NCBI GenBank assembly: GCA_018524725.1
Contig: JAEUWP010000525.1
Coordinates: forward strand, 62,001-126,000
Direction of reading: 5' to 3'
DNA: 64,000 bases
Source of the DNA: Podaxis mareebaensis
Taxonomy: Eukaryota > Basidiomycota > Agaricomycetes > Agaricales > Agaricaceae
How positions within the stretch are numbered: the stretch's first letter is position 1; every line of letters starts with the position of its first letter. Both the position numbers and the translations under genes were made by a program. Below the pieces are notes generated by a model. That model had not been told where the DNA came from, made no database searches, and saw nothing but the letters and a program-made list of their open reading frames with translations. Shown here piece after piece: positions 1-12,297 of the stretch.

Positions 1-927
1 ACGTACAGAGAGACCATTCAGCAGAATTGATAAAGACTGTGAGGTCTTCCGGAGACAGGCCATATGAGGTGCCTGCGGTTGCTTGAGGTTGAAAGGCTAA
101 GCGACCATGGTATTGGACTTGGCTTTCCATTGTGAAATTATGTAGGGTATCTAGTTTGTCAAGAATGGGCTTAATCCTTTCTACATAGTCCTTAGGCGTT
201 GTTACATTCGAGTAAGGATGAATAGCTCACCAGCAAAGCCTGCTTGAATATCCCATCCGGATACCGAACTTCCGGCAGAAGCGTCCTCGTTGAGGAGTGT
301 GAAGGCGAGGCGATATCGTGATGAATACTGAACAACACGGTTGTTCTGATTGATCACCTCTGAAGAGGGATTGACAAGACTGGCGAGTATCTCGGATGCC
401 AAGGCCAATCCTGCACGGGTTGGAATTCGAATCTATAAGTCTTATTCGGGAGAGCAGGCTCACTTTGCTTATCATAGAGTGGCAAATGTATTTCTTTATG
501 CCCAACGGATGGATTGGGACCGTGTCTTATACGGTAAGGAGTTCCAGCTAAATCCACAATCAGCGCCTAATCACATCTTGAACATCGGAGACTAACGACA
601 CTGGCTCCCGCCGTAAATGCGAATTCCTATGTCCCTCCAACGACTAGAGTCGGCCCGAGTTTTCTCAGCGAGAAGGATTTGCAGACTGGAGGCAACGTCG
701 GCATCCTCGACACATATGCCAACTGGAAGTTTGAGGTGCTTCTGTGCATGAGAGTGAATTCTAGATGTAGGTAAAGAGAGACGCTGGATGCTTGTCGTGT
801 ACCACCAGAGCGGAACTGCCAGAAGAATAACGATCCAGTATGATGCTATGATGCTACGCTTAACGGCATTTGACTGGTAGAACAGCGTCGAGGGATCCTT
901 GAGCGAGGCATGGAGTGGGGAGGACAT
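1..927 (-). CDS. GPI17: GPI transamidase subunit PIG-S / Gpi17, N-terminal part (cut by window edge)
   Basis: PIG-S is a subunit of the ER GPI-transamidase complex, which attaches GPI anchors to proteins. Exon 1 is 597..927. It carries the N-terminal membrane segment (YWIVILLAVPLWW, about residues 30-42) followed by TTSIQRLSLP, the usual PIG-S start. A GTTAGT donor at 596 and an acceptor at 548 give a 49-nt intron. A second intron, GTGAGC to CAG, lies near 410-465. Downstream pieces VVQYSSRYRLAFTLL, ESQVQYHGRLAFQP and VFINSAEWSL match conserved PIG-S blocks, the last running into position 1. Near position 236 the frame moves by one base between WDIQAGFAGE and IHPYSNVTTP, and I could not find a convincing intron to explain it. 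This may be a missed splice, a sequencing error or a real frameshift. The gene is divergent from the SANT gene, with 286 bp between start codons. Family assignment is firm; exon ends after 465 are not. Confidence 0.82.
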
Positions 928-1213
928 GACTTACGTCAGCGATCTTGTGGTTGTTGACGTGGATCGGAGGCAACAGAGCCAAATACGGCCTTGTTTGGCG
1001 TTCTCAGTAGACGGTTTTCCTCATTTCTACCAAGTCCCGCATCCCGACTTGATATTTTCCCCCGCTTTCTTCTTTATGCCATTGTCGTCCCCGTCGAACT
1101 GACACATTCAAAATACTTTCGCAAACTGTTTTCATCCCCGCTTTCGCTTTCTTCTATTCGCCTTGTCTACTTTGGATCTCGTATCATTTCATCCTTGTTA
1201 AACTCTGTCTCTA

Positions 1214-4200
1214 ATGTCCGCTGGTGGCTTCGATGCAAATCACCCCGCAACAATGTATCAAAGATATGAGCCCAGGAGATCCTCAGGAACTTTTACGGCT
1301 CCTAATTACAATGTCGGTGTTTTACATCTATTCCTTTTGTATCGTTCATCCACATTCCGTCAACTCATTGGATTTATAGAGGCCTTTCAATCATCCCCCC
1401 CGACGTCGGACTCCATCTCCAGGCTCCTCTAGGCGCTTTTCGTACGATAGTTATACCCCAACTCGAGTGGACCCGCCTCACAGGAATGAACACCCAAATA
1501 CGTACAGGCCAAATGTCTATAGGCCTGATTATTCGGCAACGAATTTCTGGGAACGTGTATCAAGTCCCGATGCCTATTCTTACATTCCACGATCTCAGGA
1601 TACGGAATCACGAGATCGTGCAAATTCTTGGCACCTGCCAACAAAGAACCAGTCTAGTTGGCAAGATCGAAAGTCCATGCCTTCATCCCCTGTTCGGGAG
1701 CGGCCGCGGAGGGATGATACAATGGTTACTCGATTATTTGAACCTTCCGATGCATGGAAACGCGATCACAATGACAGACCAATACGTCTGGAAGGGTATG
1801 TTACGCCTAACGGAATGATCCCTTTCTCTTAACATGCAATAACAGACCGCCCCTCGGTGACCGATATCCACCCCATCGTAGAGAAAGTGTCGATGCTTCA
1901 CCCGATAGGCCGCCAAGAGCTAATCGTGGTTTTCCTCCTCCGCCTGGCGGCGACCGTTATCGTCCCTCCCAAGAGCCTTTCCACCTGCACCATAACGCAC
2001 GCTCTGATTCCTATCGACCACTCTATGAAGATTCTTGGACTCCCCCGACAATTCGGGAATCAATATCTGCGCCCATCCACCGAAAAGGCCCTTCCGGATC
2101 CTATCAGAAGAGAGGTCAGCTTGATTTCCGCGGTGGTGGCCCTTCAGCATCCCCAAAGACCTTTCATCGATTTCCTGGCCGGCGTAACCGCGGTTTTTCT
2201 CTGTCTTTGAATCAAGAGCGAACCTTATATTTGAATGATCAAACGCACTACGGAGGCGAACTTGTACATATGGGTCACGGTAATCATGGTGACGATGATG
2301 GTGACCGGGCCAGAAGTCTCCCTTCTCGGCCCTCTTCACGCTCTTCGATCGCATCTACTGTGCCCTCCGAAAAACACGATATGTCTTCGTATTCCATGAC
2401 TTCAGTTGCGCGGGAGCAAACGGCCCCTGCGCAAGAGACTCTGGAAATTGAACCTCCTACAGAGCCTCCGAGGTCACCCATGACCCGAGCTTCTTCCTCC
2501 TGTCCCCCTGGTCTTCAATCATCCAATGATGCCGGACCTTCGATATTTGCAGAGCATAGTATTAAAGGCACATGCCCAGTGCCTTTCGAAACTGAGACAA
2601 AGGACGACGATATTACGGAAGAGGCTGAAGTTAATGAGATTCTATCACAAAGTAAGCTTGTTGATCGAGTCGTTTGGTTCCATATCGTAAATTTTTGCAT
2701 AGATCAATCACAGATGGATCTTCCCCGTGACCGAACCGATCAATCTCAAATACTTCAACCGATAGGTAAACTCAATTTAAAATACCTTTCCGTTTCACCT
2801 TCTCATGGATTCTACCAAGATTCTCCGAAGCTCCCCTCACGGAATTCCAGCCCGCACGCCGCCATCGTTGCTTCCCATTCGCCCGCATCGCCTAAGTCTC
2901 CTATTTTAAAGAGTCGGGATCCTAGCCATATTCCGATCAGCACAGCTGGGCAAAATGACGCAAGGAAGGCTTCATCCGAGGTAGTTGAAGTTCAGGACGC
3001 TGAAATGGCGCCTCCAACTGCTTCCAGGGCTTCTCCGTTGGTCCCGAATTCCCCATCAATTACCGTACTGCCTATTCCACCGTCTGACGATCCAAAGCCC
3101 AACCAGGATCACGAAATACCCACCCCGATAGTTGATGACACCCAGCTGGTCCAAAGTAAGCCTAGTCGCGGGGCCGAGAAGGTCGTCACAGATGTCCCAG
3201 CTATGAGGACTCCTGTGACTCGGTCGAATGCAACGCCTCGATTCAACGAGGCAGTGGTTGGCATTACAACGTCCACTCCGAGCATCGAACCCATCCAAGG
3301 AATCGCGAGCAAAAGCACTCCTGCAACTCCTTTATCCGAACCTCCAACCTCCGGAACTCATACCGAGGTTTCCTGGGGCGTGGAGGCGAAACCGGAAATG
3401 AAGGAAGCACTTCGAGTTGTTGTTATGACTCGACTTCTCTGTGATCGCCAAACCTTTGACGAGCGCGTCAACCCTGTTCTCCTAGCGAACCTGGCCTTGG
3501 CTCCCCCGCCAGATCCCAGGTTAAACGAGAAAACCGACCCGGAAGGGGTTATCCATGAAGTTATGGCTGGTCCCCGATTCGGGAAACGGATGCAGAGTTT
3601 TGCAATGCTCAGACCTTCACTTGTCGAGTTCCTCTCCCAACGGCAGGCCCTTACCACGAACAAAATTCAGAAGCTGCGCCAGGAGTACCTCGAGTTACAC
3701 GAGAAATGGATCGCTCATTGTCAGGCGTTGAACGAACAGGCCAAGCCAAGCATCCTCGAAGGCGAGACTGTGCCTATTGGTCGGACGACACGCAGATCAG
3801 CCAACCTAGGTGACGCCGTACGCTCAGATTTGGAGATGGAGCAAATTCTTGCGAGTTTGGAGAGTAACGATGCCACGGACCCGAATCACCTCTCGCAACG
3901 CAATCTGGCGACCATCCCTGATATGATTTGCGTGACGAATGGCAGAATCGATTATCTCTTTGATGATACGTGCCATCGGGTAGAAAATCCGGCAGAGTAT
4001 TATGCTCCCCAAACGGGTATCCATGATTGGACGGAAGAGGAGAAACGCATATTCCTGGACAAGTACGCTGCTTACCCGAAGCAGTTCGGTATCATCGCGG
4101 ACTATCTTCCCAACAAGACTGCTTCCCAATGCGTGGATTACTACTATCTGCATAAGAAGGGTCTGATCGATTTCCGGAAGGTGGTATCGAAGTTCGGTCC

Positions 4201-5739
4201 GAAACGGAGGCGGCGAGGTGCAGGCAAACGGAAGGGGAATGCCCTGCTTACGGATATCCAGAAACACGACGAAGAGGTGCATAGGGATTCGGGATCGCCC
4301 TCAGTTGCGCCGTCGCATACAGGCAAACGCGGAAGGAAACCAAGGGATAAAGACAAGGAGAAAGATAAGGACAAGGACAAGGAGAAAGCTAATGACAAGG
4401 ACAAGGACAAGGACAAGGACAAGGAGAAAGAGAAGGAAAAAGAAGGTTCGGAGTCCAAAACCGATGGCGAGAAAAAGGGACCTGGACGGCCGCCTAGTAA
4501 ACGTACCGCGGCTCAGATGCAAGAGAAGACACCTACTGACACTCCAACCCCGGAACCAGAGGCTAAGGGCCGTCGGAAACGGGGTGCCGGTACTAGTGCT
4601 GTCGGTTTGTCAACGGCGCCTTCTAGTCGAACTGTGTCGCTTAACTTGGAGGAGAACGAGGAAGATACCCCTGTAAGTGGCTCTGTTATTTGTTGTATGA
4701 CCATAGTTGACTCGATCCTGCGATCATGAAAGGAACCCGATCATCGCCCTGCCAAACGCACTAAACGTACGCGCAAAGTCAAATCTGCCGCCATTGTGGA
4801 AGACGAACCAACGACACCCGAAGTGGCCACCACACCTTTACCAGATGCATCGATATCAGCACTGCCAGTGGTGGTAGACAGGCTTTCGACACAAGCCCTC
4901 GAGCAAGACAAAAGTCGGTGGTCATCGCAATCCGTCGTTACTCCATCTTGATGACCACCCCTTCTCTCCAATACCTTTTCCCTCTCTTTCACCTCCTCAG
5001 GCGACTCCTCGTTTCTGACTCCAAGCGTGACTTTGGATCCTCTTCTCAACGAATCGCAAGACCAAATGGCAGCGCGTCACCCCCTTGTCCAGGTCGGTTG
5101 ATCTTCCCCATCAGCCGATGTTCCACTGAGGTATAATCATGGCTTCTACGGCAGGATCACACGCATGCTCCTCCACCTTCCAAGCTTGCCCGTCCAAGCT
5201 CGATGCTTGAATGCCTTGCTGAACCTCTCCATAACCGATCCGCTCGTAGGTACTATTCGGGTGACTTATTAACCATCACACGACCTCCGCTTCTGCCTCC
5301 GCTGCCACCACTACTTTTGCCTTTGATATATCAAGACCAGCCTTCGCCCCCTTTCGCCCTTGTAACACCTCCAATGGCTTCCTCGAGTACTATCCTCCCA
5401 CCTCTCGCTTCACTGCACTTTGATCCATGTGAGAACTCAGGGTACTCACACGCTCCACCTGGACCAGGCGCACGAAGGTTGCGACCAGTTCCCGATGCTT
5501 CGATTCGCTTCGTGCATGGGAAAGCATCTGAATGTCAGCCTCTCCTTCCACATCCGAGTGGACTTGCATTAGATCCGAGCCTTAGATCACCTGCGGAGGC
5601 ATGGAATCAGGCACTATCAATCCAGGTTCCATTCCCGCCGTACAGTCCACCACCGCCAGCACCCCACCCCCCGGCCAATCAAGTCCGACGGGTAGTAAAG
5701 AGGAACAATCCTTACCCTATTTTGACAAACAGTCCTTGA
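1214..5739 (+). CDS. SNT1: SANT-domain corepressor, Snt1/NCoR-like (Set3-type complex subunit)
   Basis: Exons 1214..1312, 1380..1795, 1846..2651, 2703..4672, 4733..4913, 5001..5092 and 5155..5739 join to 1383 codons in frame. The N-terminal 500 residues are low-complexity and rich in Ser, Pro and Arg. A conserved block (about residues 690-870) precedes a SANT domain (about 880-930) with WTEEEKRIFLDKY, YPKQFGIIADYLPNK and QCVDYYYLHKK, the signature of the NCoR/SMRT and yeast Snt1 SANT. A lysine-rich tail (RRRRG, then KDKDKEK repeats) and an AT-hook-like GPGRPPSKR follow. In yeast, Snt1 scaffolds the Set3 histone-deacetylase complex, so a nuclear chromatin role is inferred. Intron 3 (2652..2702) is 51 nt, a multiple of three without stops, so retention would add 17 residues. 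Two introns use GTCGGT donors. The last two exon joins are less certain. The gene converges on the Pin4 gene. Confidence 0.85.
4345..4443 (+). repeat. In-frame AAG-GAC/GAG lysine-acid repeat inside the SANT gene
   Basis: A purine-rich run of aaggacaag/aaggagaaa units encodes alternating Lys with Asp or Glu (KDKDKEK pattern) just after the SANT domain. Such tracts are common in chromatin proteins and are prone to length change. The reverse strand shows long open frames of Ser/Leu/Phe that are only a shadow of this repeat. Confidence 0.85.
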
Positions 5740-6075
5740 CATACCCTCGTTCTGTGCGCAACATCTGGTTTGACTATAGTTCTGCATGTTTTCACTTGAC
5801 CTTGGATGGTGCCTATCCTTACGCCCTTTGATTCCTTTTCTTCACCTGCAAGTATATATATAATATCTTCAAATGTTCATCTCGTAGTGCATAGCACGAG
5901 GAACGAAGACATAATGCAATGGTACACTGTTAACACACCGGAAACATAAACGGGAAGCAGATGGGACGGAGGTCAAAGGAAGATAAAGAATAGGGAGACG
6001 CAGCACTTATACACGTTGGACGGCAACTGTAAGATGATCTTGAGTAGACACTGAGCCAGACCGAGACAGGGAAGA
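5740..6075. other. Convergent 3' intergenic region
   Basis: This stretch lies between two converging genes and should hold both 3' UTRs. A TA-rich run (tatatatataat, about 5853) may belong to polyadenylation signals. I see no gene here. Confidence 0.5.
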
Positions 6076-6703
6076 CTATCGGCGACCCTCAACCATGATT
6101 ATATGGTATCCGAAATTAGTTTTGACTAGGCCAGAAGTGATAGGTTTGTCGACGGTAGAGGGCGTCAACTGAAATGCAGCATCTTGGAAAGGCCCAACCA
6201 TGCTTCCTCGAGTCATCCATCCCAGACTACCACCAGCTACACGGGATGAAAGAAGCTGAGCAACCAGATAACGTGCGAGAGGATGACGACGTACCTTTGG
6301 CTTTATCCTCAGAGTACTCCTGCGCCACTTTATGGAATGATTGTCCTTCCTGTACGAGTGTGTAGGTGGAAAAATGAGCCACTAGGCTAAAAGTGGAAGT
6401 GCGAGAGGAAGGCGAACCTGGATCCTCTGCAGCGCCTCCATAGCTTTCGAGTGTTTCTCGCAGAGAATGTGCCGGACATTTATTGCAGTGGCAGGCTTTA
6501 GCCCTCCCTTCCCCTAGTAGTTACACAAACATGACATTAATCACCGTCGGAACCTGTTGGAGAAGAAGGTGGAGAGAATTACAGACCTTGGACTTCGAAC
6601 CGGACTCTTCGGTATCATCAGTGTTTGCCGTTTTGTTCTTTTTATCGGCTGACTTCTTGTTGTCTGATGCTTTAGAGGTAGCGTTTGAGGATTTCTTAGC
6701 CAT
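6076..6703 (-). CDS. PIN4: Parvulin-type peptidyl-prolyl cis-trans isomerase, Pin4-like
   Basis: Exons 6587..6703, 6418..6513, 6295..6349 and 6076..6236 join to 142 residues plus stop, in frame. The N-terminal 40 residues are a basic, Lys/Ser/Asp-rich tail ([11 protein letters not shown]..). The parvulin PPIase domain covers about residues 45-142, with [41 protein letters not shown] and [13 protein letters not shown]. These closely match human PIN4 (Par14), including its charged N-terminal extension and its lack of a WW domain. It should isomerise peptidyl-prolyl bonds. Par14 is linked to pre-rRNA processing and DNA binding, but its role here is inferred only. The ATG at 6703 is supported by the tail. 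The gene is divergent from the gene at 7106, with 402 bp between starts. Confidence 0.93.
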
Positions 6704-7105
6704 GACTCTTCGGATGACAGATTCCGGAGGCCTTCAGGATGAGGAGAGGTGATAGAGAGGTGTGGGCGCTTGTATTATTCCTGACCCGTGGTGGTGTGTG
6801 ACGCTGATATCTGCCCTGTGACAAGTGACAAGTGACCCATGAACAGCTTGTGTAGCACTTCCATCAGGACATTGTTCTGGAAATAACCCCACCTGCCGAT
6901 TCCAACGGCGGAATTCTGATATTGGACGCACAGAACTGGAATCAATGCACAAGTTTTGGATTGACGGCCCTTGCTGTAAATCACGTTCCCCCAAACATCA
7001 ATCAGGATGCCAAAATGCAGTGCCCAAACTCCCGAAGTACTTAATGTTCCCGAGCTGATCCCCTGAATCTCCTCTGCGCTCCCTCTATCTTGTGATGCCC
7101 AAGCC
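6704..7105. promoter_or_regulatory. Shared divergent promoter region
   Basis: This 402-bp gap separates two divergent start codons (Pin4 at 6703 and the WW-like membrane protein at 7106). It must contain both promoters. The tandem word gtgacaagtgacaagtgaccc (about 6818-6839) is a short direct repeat and the only motif that stands out. Confidence 0.4.
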
Positions 7106-10001
7106 ATGTTCTCGCAATTACTCGCAAGACTTACTCTGTTGCTGGCACGGATTGTTCCGTGTCCGTGGCGGAAAAATGCCTTCATCCGCTGGCTTTTGTA
7201 TCAATCGCCTCTTTCCGCCTTGATTAGATCCTTGCTCCCATCTACCACACCAGAGCCGCCCGAAGAACACCCGGAAAACCCGCCACTCAAGAACACACTC
7301 TCCTTCGATGGCGATACCATCGCATTCTCGCTATTTCACCAACCTGCTGTTCCGGATGGAGAGGCCGGCTCCTCGGGTCGAGGAAAGCTTCCGCCTCTTC
7401 ACCTGGACGTTGAAGCAGAGTCCGAGGCAATCAGCCAATTGACAAACTCACCAGAAGAGATATTCCCTCCCCAACAAATTCCCAAACTACGTTTAAATGA
7501 CGATAGTAGCAGCTCCGATATCGAGAGTCGCGGGAGACCTCACTCGGTAGCTAGCTCGCACTCTCGAAACACTGCGGTTACTACACAGTCACCAACCCAT
7601 ATATCCATCCTTCCACTATCCTCCCAGGGAAGACCTCGAGGTTTCTCTCATCCCCGGTCTCCTTCTCGTTCTGGGACATTTCAACACCCCACAAGAACGC
7701 CCATTATGGCCCACAAAAGGGAGGACTCATCCCCTGGCGCTGTCCCCTTCACAACCCTAAGTCGAGTTGAGCTTGATTGGCTCAGATCACCACCCCCGTT
7801 GGAGATCAGAGAACCTGACCAGCTCCCTCAACCTCTCGGAAATCAAACCATCATGCCTATCCACCCCGAAGCTCTCAGCAGGGGAGAATGTCGAATCGTT
7901 GTGTATGTTGATATCTGTCTTTGCTCCCGTCGCTTTACATTGATATTGGTGGCTTGACCAGAGAGAATGTAGATACGGATATTCAGCTAGCGCCAATGAC
8001 AAGGTCTTTCGAGCCGTAAGGTGCTTTTATTCGCTCGGTATCATGTCAGCTCATGTAGTCGCCTCCGTCAGAGCCTGGAAGCCCAGCGGGTGGACCTCAA
8101 TTCTCCATCCCGAAGGCGCGGTATATTTCTTTCACAAAGACCGGGTATGCATTTTTGTTTGTCGAACGTTCGCCAACGTGACTGAACGGAACAGAGGATC
8201 TTTACGAATGCTCGCCTCTATGATAAAACAATTTACGCCCAGCTGAAATCACATATCAAGACCATTGAAGCTTTCCTCTCTCACGTTGACCTGGAGCGCC
8301 TTCTTGGACAATGTGACCTTGTCTTGGACTTGACACCGAGAAGCCAAGAAGGATGGGATGGGAAAAAGGGAACATACACGGGACATTACGATTGTGTGTA
8401 TTATTTCGTGGATCATAAGACCCGGGTAATCTTTTGGCTGGATCCCTTCTATGGAAGTAAGTTCGAAACAGGTGTTTCAGGTGTCACCTGTAAGACACAT
8501 TTGCGTGAGTGTTGAGTTCGTGATGTCCCCTGGCTGCACGTAAGGCTGATCTCTGATGACTAGGGCATGAGGTGGAGGCACAGTATTGGTAAGTATTCCG
8601 TTAGAAGAGGATATTCAACCACACAGATGATGTATCCAGGTACCATTGTCAACTTTTTCCTTCCTCGATCGAACTGTCCGGCTCTATTATCCAAGAATTG
8701 CGAGATGTTATCTTACACAATCTTGCAGGTAATGTGAATCACGATGCGAACGGCGACACCTTCCGACAACACTTCATAGATACCCTCACTCGACCACATA
8801 GCTCAACTTCTCCTTTTGGTCAGGAGGAACTCAACAAAGCCTTGACGTGGGTAAATAGCCTAGAGAGTAAGTCTATTCAGCTATAGGGATGCGAAGTAGT
8901 AGACCTTTGCTTCAGAGAATATGAGCAGCAGCGGATCATCAACTGGTTCCGTTTCTCTCCTTAGCAGGCTTATGTTCTGGTTCAGTAAGTTCATCTCGCC
9001 ACAGTCCAAACTAAGCTCACCGATTCACTCAGCGCGGGAGCGATTCTATCATTTTTACGGCCAACCGGCAGTGCGCCTAGCGCGGGACGTATCCGTCCAT
9101 GGCGACGTCGACAACCATACCTTCCTGATCCGCATCTTGTCTCCCCTTCTCTTTTCTGCGCCCTCGCATCACCTTAAGACGCTGAGAAAGATTTGGGTAG
9201 ATAAGCTTATGCACGTGCCGACCTGGAAGGCAGCGAGCCGAAAGTTGACCCATCAGTGGCGGGATTTCATCCTGTATGTAAGTCATAGCATTTTGACGAC
9301 GATGCTTCATTTTGGGTCACTTGCTTATACTTTTCATAGGCCACTGTGACTTTGAATGCCAATGTCGCATTCTTGTCCATCCAGAGTATCGATACCGTAG
9401 ATGTCCCATATCGCCACCCAGCTCAAATCGCCTGCTATCTATCCATCGTTTTCAGCATTGGCAGTATCGTGACAGGTCTACTGTTACTGAAGGCGAACAG
9501 GACAGAGTTCAACGTCAGTCCTTTATTCTCTACCTCGACCTCTTGGTTCGGGCACCAACATTATTCTTTCGAAAGGTACAATACCTGTATGGAAATCACT
9601 CACTTTCAGCAGTCGAAACCCTGGCAATCTTGCACAGCTTGCCTTACGCACTTCTTACCTGGGCGTGAGTTCTCTTGTTTCCAACGTAAAATGCTTTGGG
9701 GCCTAATGGATGTCTGCCTCTCACATATAGCATGTTGTCTTTCCTCGTCGCATTCTGCTGCATGTGCTTCCTAGAAACGACTGCCCTTACCCGAGGAATG
9801 GTTGGTAGTGCCTTTGGTGTCACGGGTCTACTCTTCATATGGTGTATCCAGAGAGTCTCTGGGATGGAGACGCAACGCCAGCAGAGTTACCAAGACCTGT
9901 TCTCAGCTACGTTGGAGAAATTACGTGTGAAGAAGTGGGATGGTTCAAAGAAGGCGCAGCCTCCAACGGCCAAACCAGAGACCGGTGATAGCGCCGTGTA
10001 G
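7106..10001 (+). CDS. WW-like domain membrane protein, Agaricomycete family of unknown function
   Basis: The ATG at 7106 opens a long first exon (to about 7900) rich in Ser and Pro. Several small exons follow. A WW-like block reads SGWTSILHPEGAVYFFHKD (about 8089-8145), and an acidic region has LTPRSQEGWDG and CVYYFVDHKTRVIFWLDPF. Further pieces are YWYHCQLFPSSIELSG, FGQEELNKALTWVNSLE and RERFYHFYGQPAVRLARDV. The C-terminal third has about four hydrophobic segments (for example CYLSIVFSIGSIVTGLLLL and MLSFLVAFCCMCFL) and a short charged tail ending at 10001. This order, with a degenerate WW followed by C-terminal membrane helices, is familiar from mushroom genomes, where it has no known function. 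Exon junctions were only partly resolved, and the exon around 7965-8015 could be read in two frames. Confidence 0.75.
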
Positions 10002-10278
10002 CGGCAAGTGGGGTTAGAAGCGTCTGAGACGAGGGGCATAAAATCTCACTTTTCGTATAAGAAAAAGGACTTACATATGATATATCAGGAATCTAATTGA
10101 ACGTATAGCATTCGGACGGAATGAAGGGTACAAATCCAGGTAACACAATAAAATTACAGAGCTCCAAAATACATCAGCCCATCTTTTGGTCGGCCCAAGG
10201 GATTCAAGAAATAAAGGATTGGGACGGATGAAGCACTGCTGCACGACAAGAATACAATTGAAGCAATACTGTAGCCAC

Positions 10279-11595
10279 TCAGGGAGTCCCAGAGGAGTCC
10301 TCTCCGGACAAATCGTCTAGCTTCCATCTCCTGGGGTTTTGAGGGAACAGCTTGGTAACCTCGTTCTGCGACCAGAACCAAGGAGCATAAAGCGAACAGC
10401 CTTCTAGCCGAGGAAATATAGTATCATCAGACAAAGTCGCGTCAAGCTTTCTCCAGATCGGACGAAAGGATGGGACGTCGTCTAGGATGAAGGGAAGCAC
10501 TTGATGCAACGGCAAGTTCGGCCACATAATGCGAAGCCGGAACTTTGACAATTTGGATGAGGCGGGGAATCGACGCAAGAGAGGGATAAACCATTGAGAA
10601 AGAAACGATCGAGCATAGCCCATATCGTGTTCCGTGAAGGGCGTACACATGAAGTTGACCTCAAGGATACTGACGTTCCTTAGTGCCCTAACGTCATCTT
10701 CGTCTATGGGAAGGATGGGCGATGGATCTGGTTTGAAAGGTTTAACGATAGAGCCAGTTAATTTAAGAGAAGACAAAGACCGACCGGTCCCATAAAAGAT
10801 TTGACAAGTCAACTCCAAATGCTGCACAGTGTTTAGAAGGGATAAAATGGTCCCCCGACCATGTGGAAAGCTGTCATTGAAGCACAGCTTGGCCGTGCTG
10901 AGCCGTTTGAGTGAAAGGTTATATTTAGTTTCACGAAGGATGTTGGTGGTAAAGCGGGCTATCTGAGCGGTGAGACCATAAAGACGGAGGGTTTGTAGCA
11001 CGGGTGCATTGACGGAGTTGTCGATAGGCAGAGTTAAAGTGTCGATGGGATGATGTAGAGTCACAAACCCGACAGTCAAGTGCTTGACGTGTTTGCAGGC
11101 CGTGATCAAGTGAACGGGAAAGTAGTCGACAGTAACATCCAGAGATTTCAATGATGGCAAGGATATGAGATGTAGGATCGCCCTTTGCATCGCCAGGTCG
11201 TAATGCTTGCGAAACAAGTACGTTCCATCATCCCAGAAGACCAGTTCGCGAACCGACGTGAGGTGCTGAAGAAATGCGTGGAAGTGGGGGTCAACTCGGA
11301 TTCGTCCGTGATCGCGATCATCGCTGGGAATACGAAAAGCCAGGTGCCGTACGTATCGTCGAACATGTGCGTGCCGCGCATCAGCAATAGCAGAATATGG
11401 CAGGGCGTTCGGTGATGGGGCGAAAAGATTGGTGAGGGTAAGTTTGGCGAGGAGGATTTCTTGAGCTAGGAATCGCCATTCAGAGCAAACAAGACTATAG
11501 TTCTTGAGATTCCTGTTTTCATTTTCGTACCGAAATAGTTCGAGGATGATTTCGGGAAATAGATTAGCGACAGTTGATGTTGTGGGTGACGGCAT
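10279..11595 (-). CDS. F-box protein, LRR-like, single exon
   Basis: An uninterrupted 438-codon frame starts with MPSPTTSTVANLFPEII. An F-box-like motif lies at about residues 12-50 (LFPEIILELFRYE, NYSLVCSEWRFLAQ). Evenly spaced leucine-rich strands follow (LTSVRELVFWDD, LISLPSLKSLDVTV, APVLQTLRLYGL, TVQHLELTC), typical of the many mushroom F-box/LRR-like proteins. Such proteins usually bring substrates to an SCF ubiquitin ligase through Skp1; the substrate cannot be read from sequence. The lack of introns is unusual next to its intron-rich neighbours but common in this family. It points away from the 7-TM gene at 12298. Confidence 0.8.
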   Translation of the reverse strand: MPSPTTSTVANLFPEIILELFRYENENRNLKNYSLVCSEWRFLAQEILLAKLTLTNLFAPSPNALPYSAIADARHAHVRRYVRHLAFRIPSDDRDHGRIRVDPHFHAFLQHLTSVRELVFWDDGTYLFRKHYDLAMQRAILHLISLPSLKSLDVTVDYFPVHLITACKHVKHLTVGFVTLHHPIDTLTLPIDNSVNAPVLQTLRLYGLTAQIARFTTNILRETKYNLSLKRLSTAKLCFNDSFPHGRGTILSLLNTVQHLELTCQIFYGTGRSLSSLKLTGSIVKPFKPDPSPILPIDEDDVRALRNVSILEVNFMCTPFTEHDMGYARSFLSQWFIPLLRRFPASSKLSKFRLRIMWPNLPLHQVLPFILDDVPSFRPIWRKLDATLSDDTIFPRLEGCSLYAPWFWSQNEVTKLFPQNPRRWKLDDLSGEDSSGTP

Positions 11596-12297
11596 GACAG
11601 TAAGAAGTGGCCGTCACCTAAGGAGGTCTCGCAGGTGATATTTGCGATCAATGATGTAGACAAATACACGTCTAGGATGCTGCCACTGGGCGATTGCTAA
11701 TACCTATGAACAAAACGTAAAGGCTACATTTTTGGGTCCTGGCGCTTAGCCTCCTCTGAACGAATGAAAGGTTATACCGTGGCTGGTACACAAGGGACAA
11801 CTGTGTCAGGTAAAGATAGCCAGAAATACGGAAGCACATTTGATGAGGAATGCGCGATGCAGGGCATTGGAACCGATGGCTTCTCGTACGTGAAGAGGTA
11901 TATATTCCTCGAGGGATCATATTTAACACCATCAAAAGAAAATATAGGCGGCTGGTTACAAGGGCTCCTATTTGTCTGCATGTACTATTCAACGCTACTG
12001 GCCGAGGCAGCGCGGTGATTGAACAAGACAAGGAGGTGATGCTTGGGATGGCAGCCGTTTCCTCATTGGTGCCATGCACCTTGTTCCTGATCTACTCTCG
12101 TTTTGACGTGGGAAACCACGGTCAGTATGATGCTTAGCACAGGAAGTATACACAAGTATAGGTTGAGTGTCTCAGGGATATTTTGTCAAATTTATGGAAT
12201 GGGAGAAGCTGCAATCAGGATTGAATCGTGATGAAGTCCTCAAATTTGAAGATCCCTGCTGGCAACAGGAAAGTTACTACCCCCTCAACTTTGTCAA
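11596..12297. other. Divergent intergenic region
   Basis: This stretch lies between the start codons of the F-box gene (-) and the 7-TM gene (+). Short open frames exist on both strands, but none shows a domain, codon pattern or splice signal that would support a gene. It should carry two promoters. Confidence 0.45.

Noticed and set aside
4144..4522. Long minus-strand open frames rich in Ser/Leu/Phe opposite the SANT gene
   Set aside because: They are the antisense shadow of the Lys/Asp/Glu codon repeat and have no domain or start context.
11672..12079. Minus-strand frame of 135 codons between the F-box and 7-TM genes
   Set aside because: No domain, no codon pattern, and equally long frames exist on the other strand in the same place.
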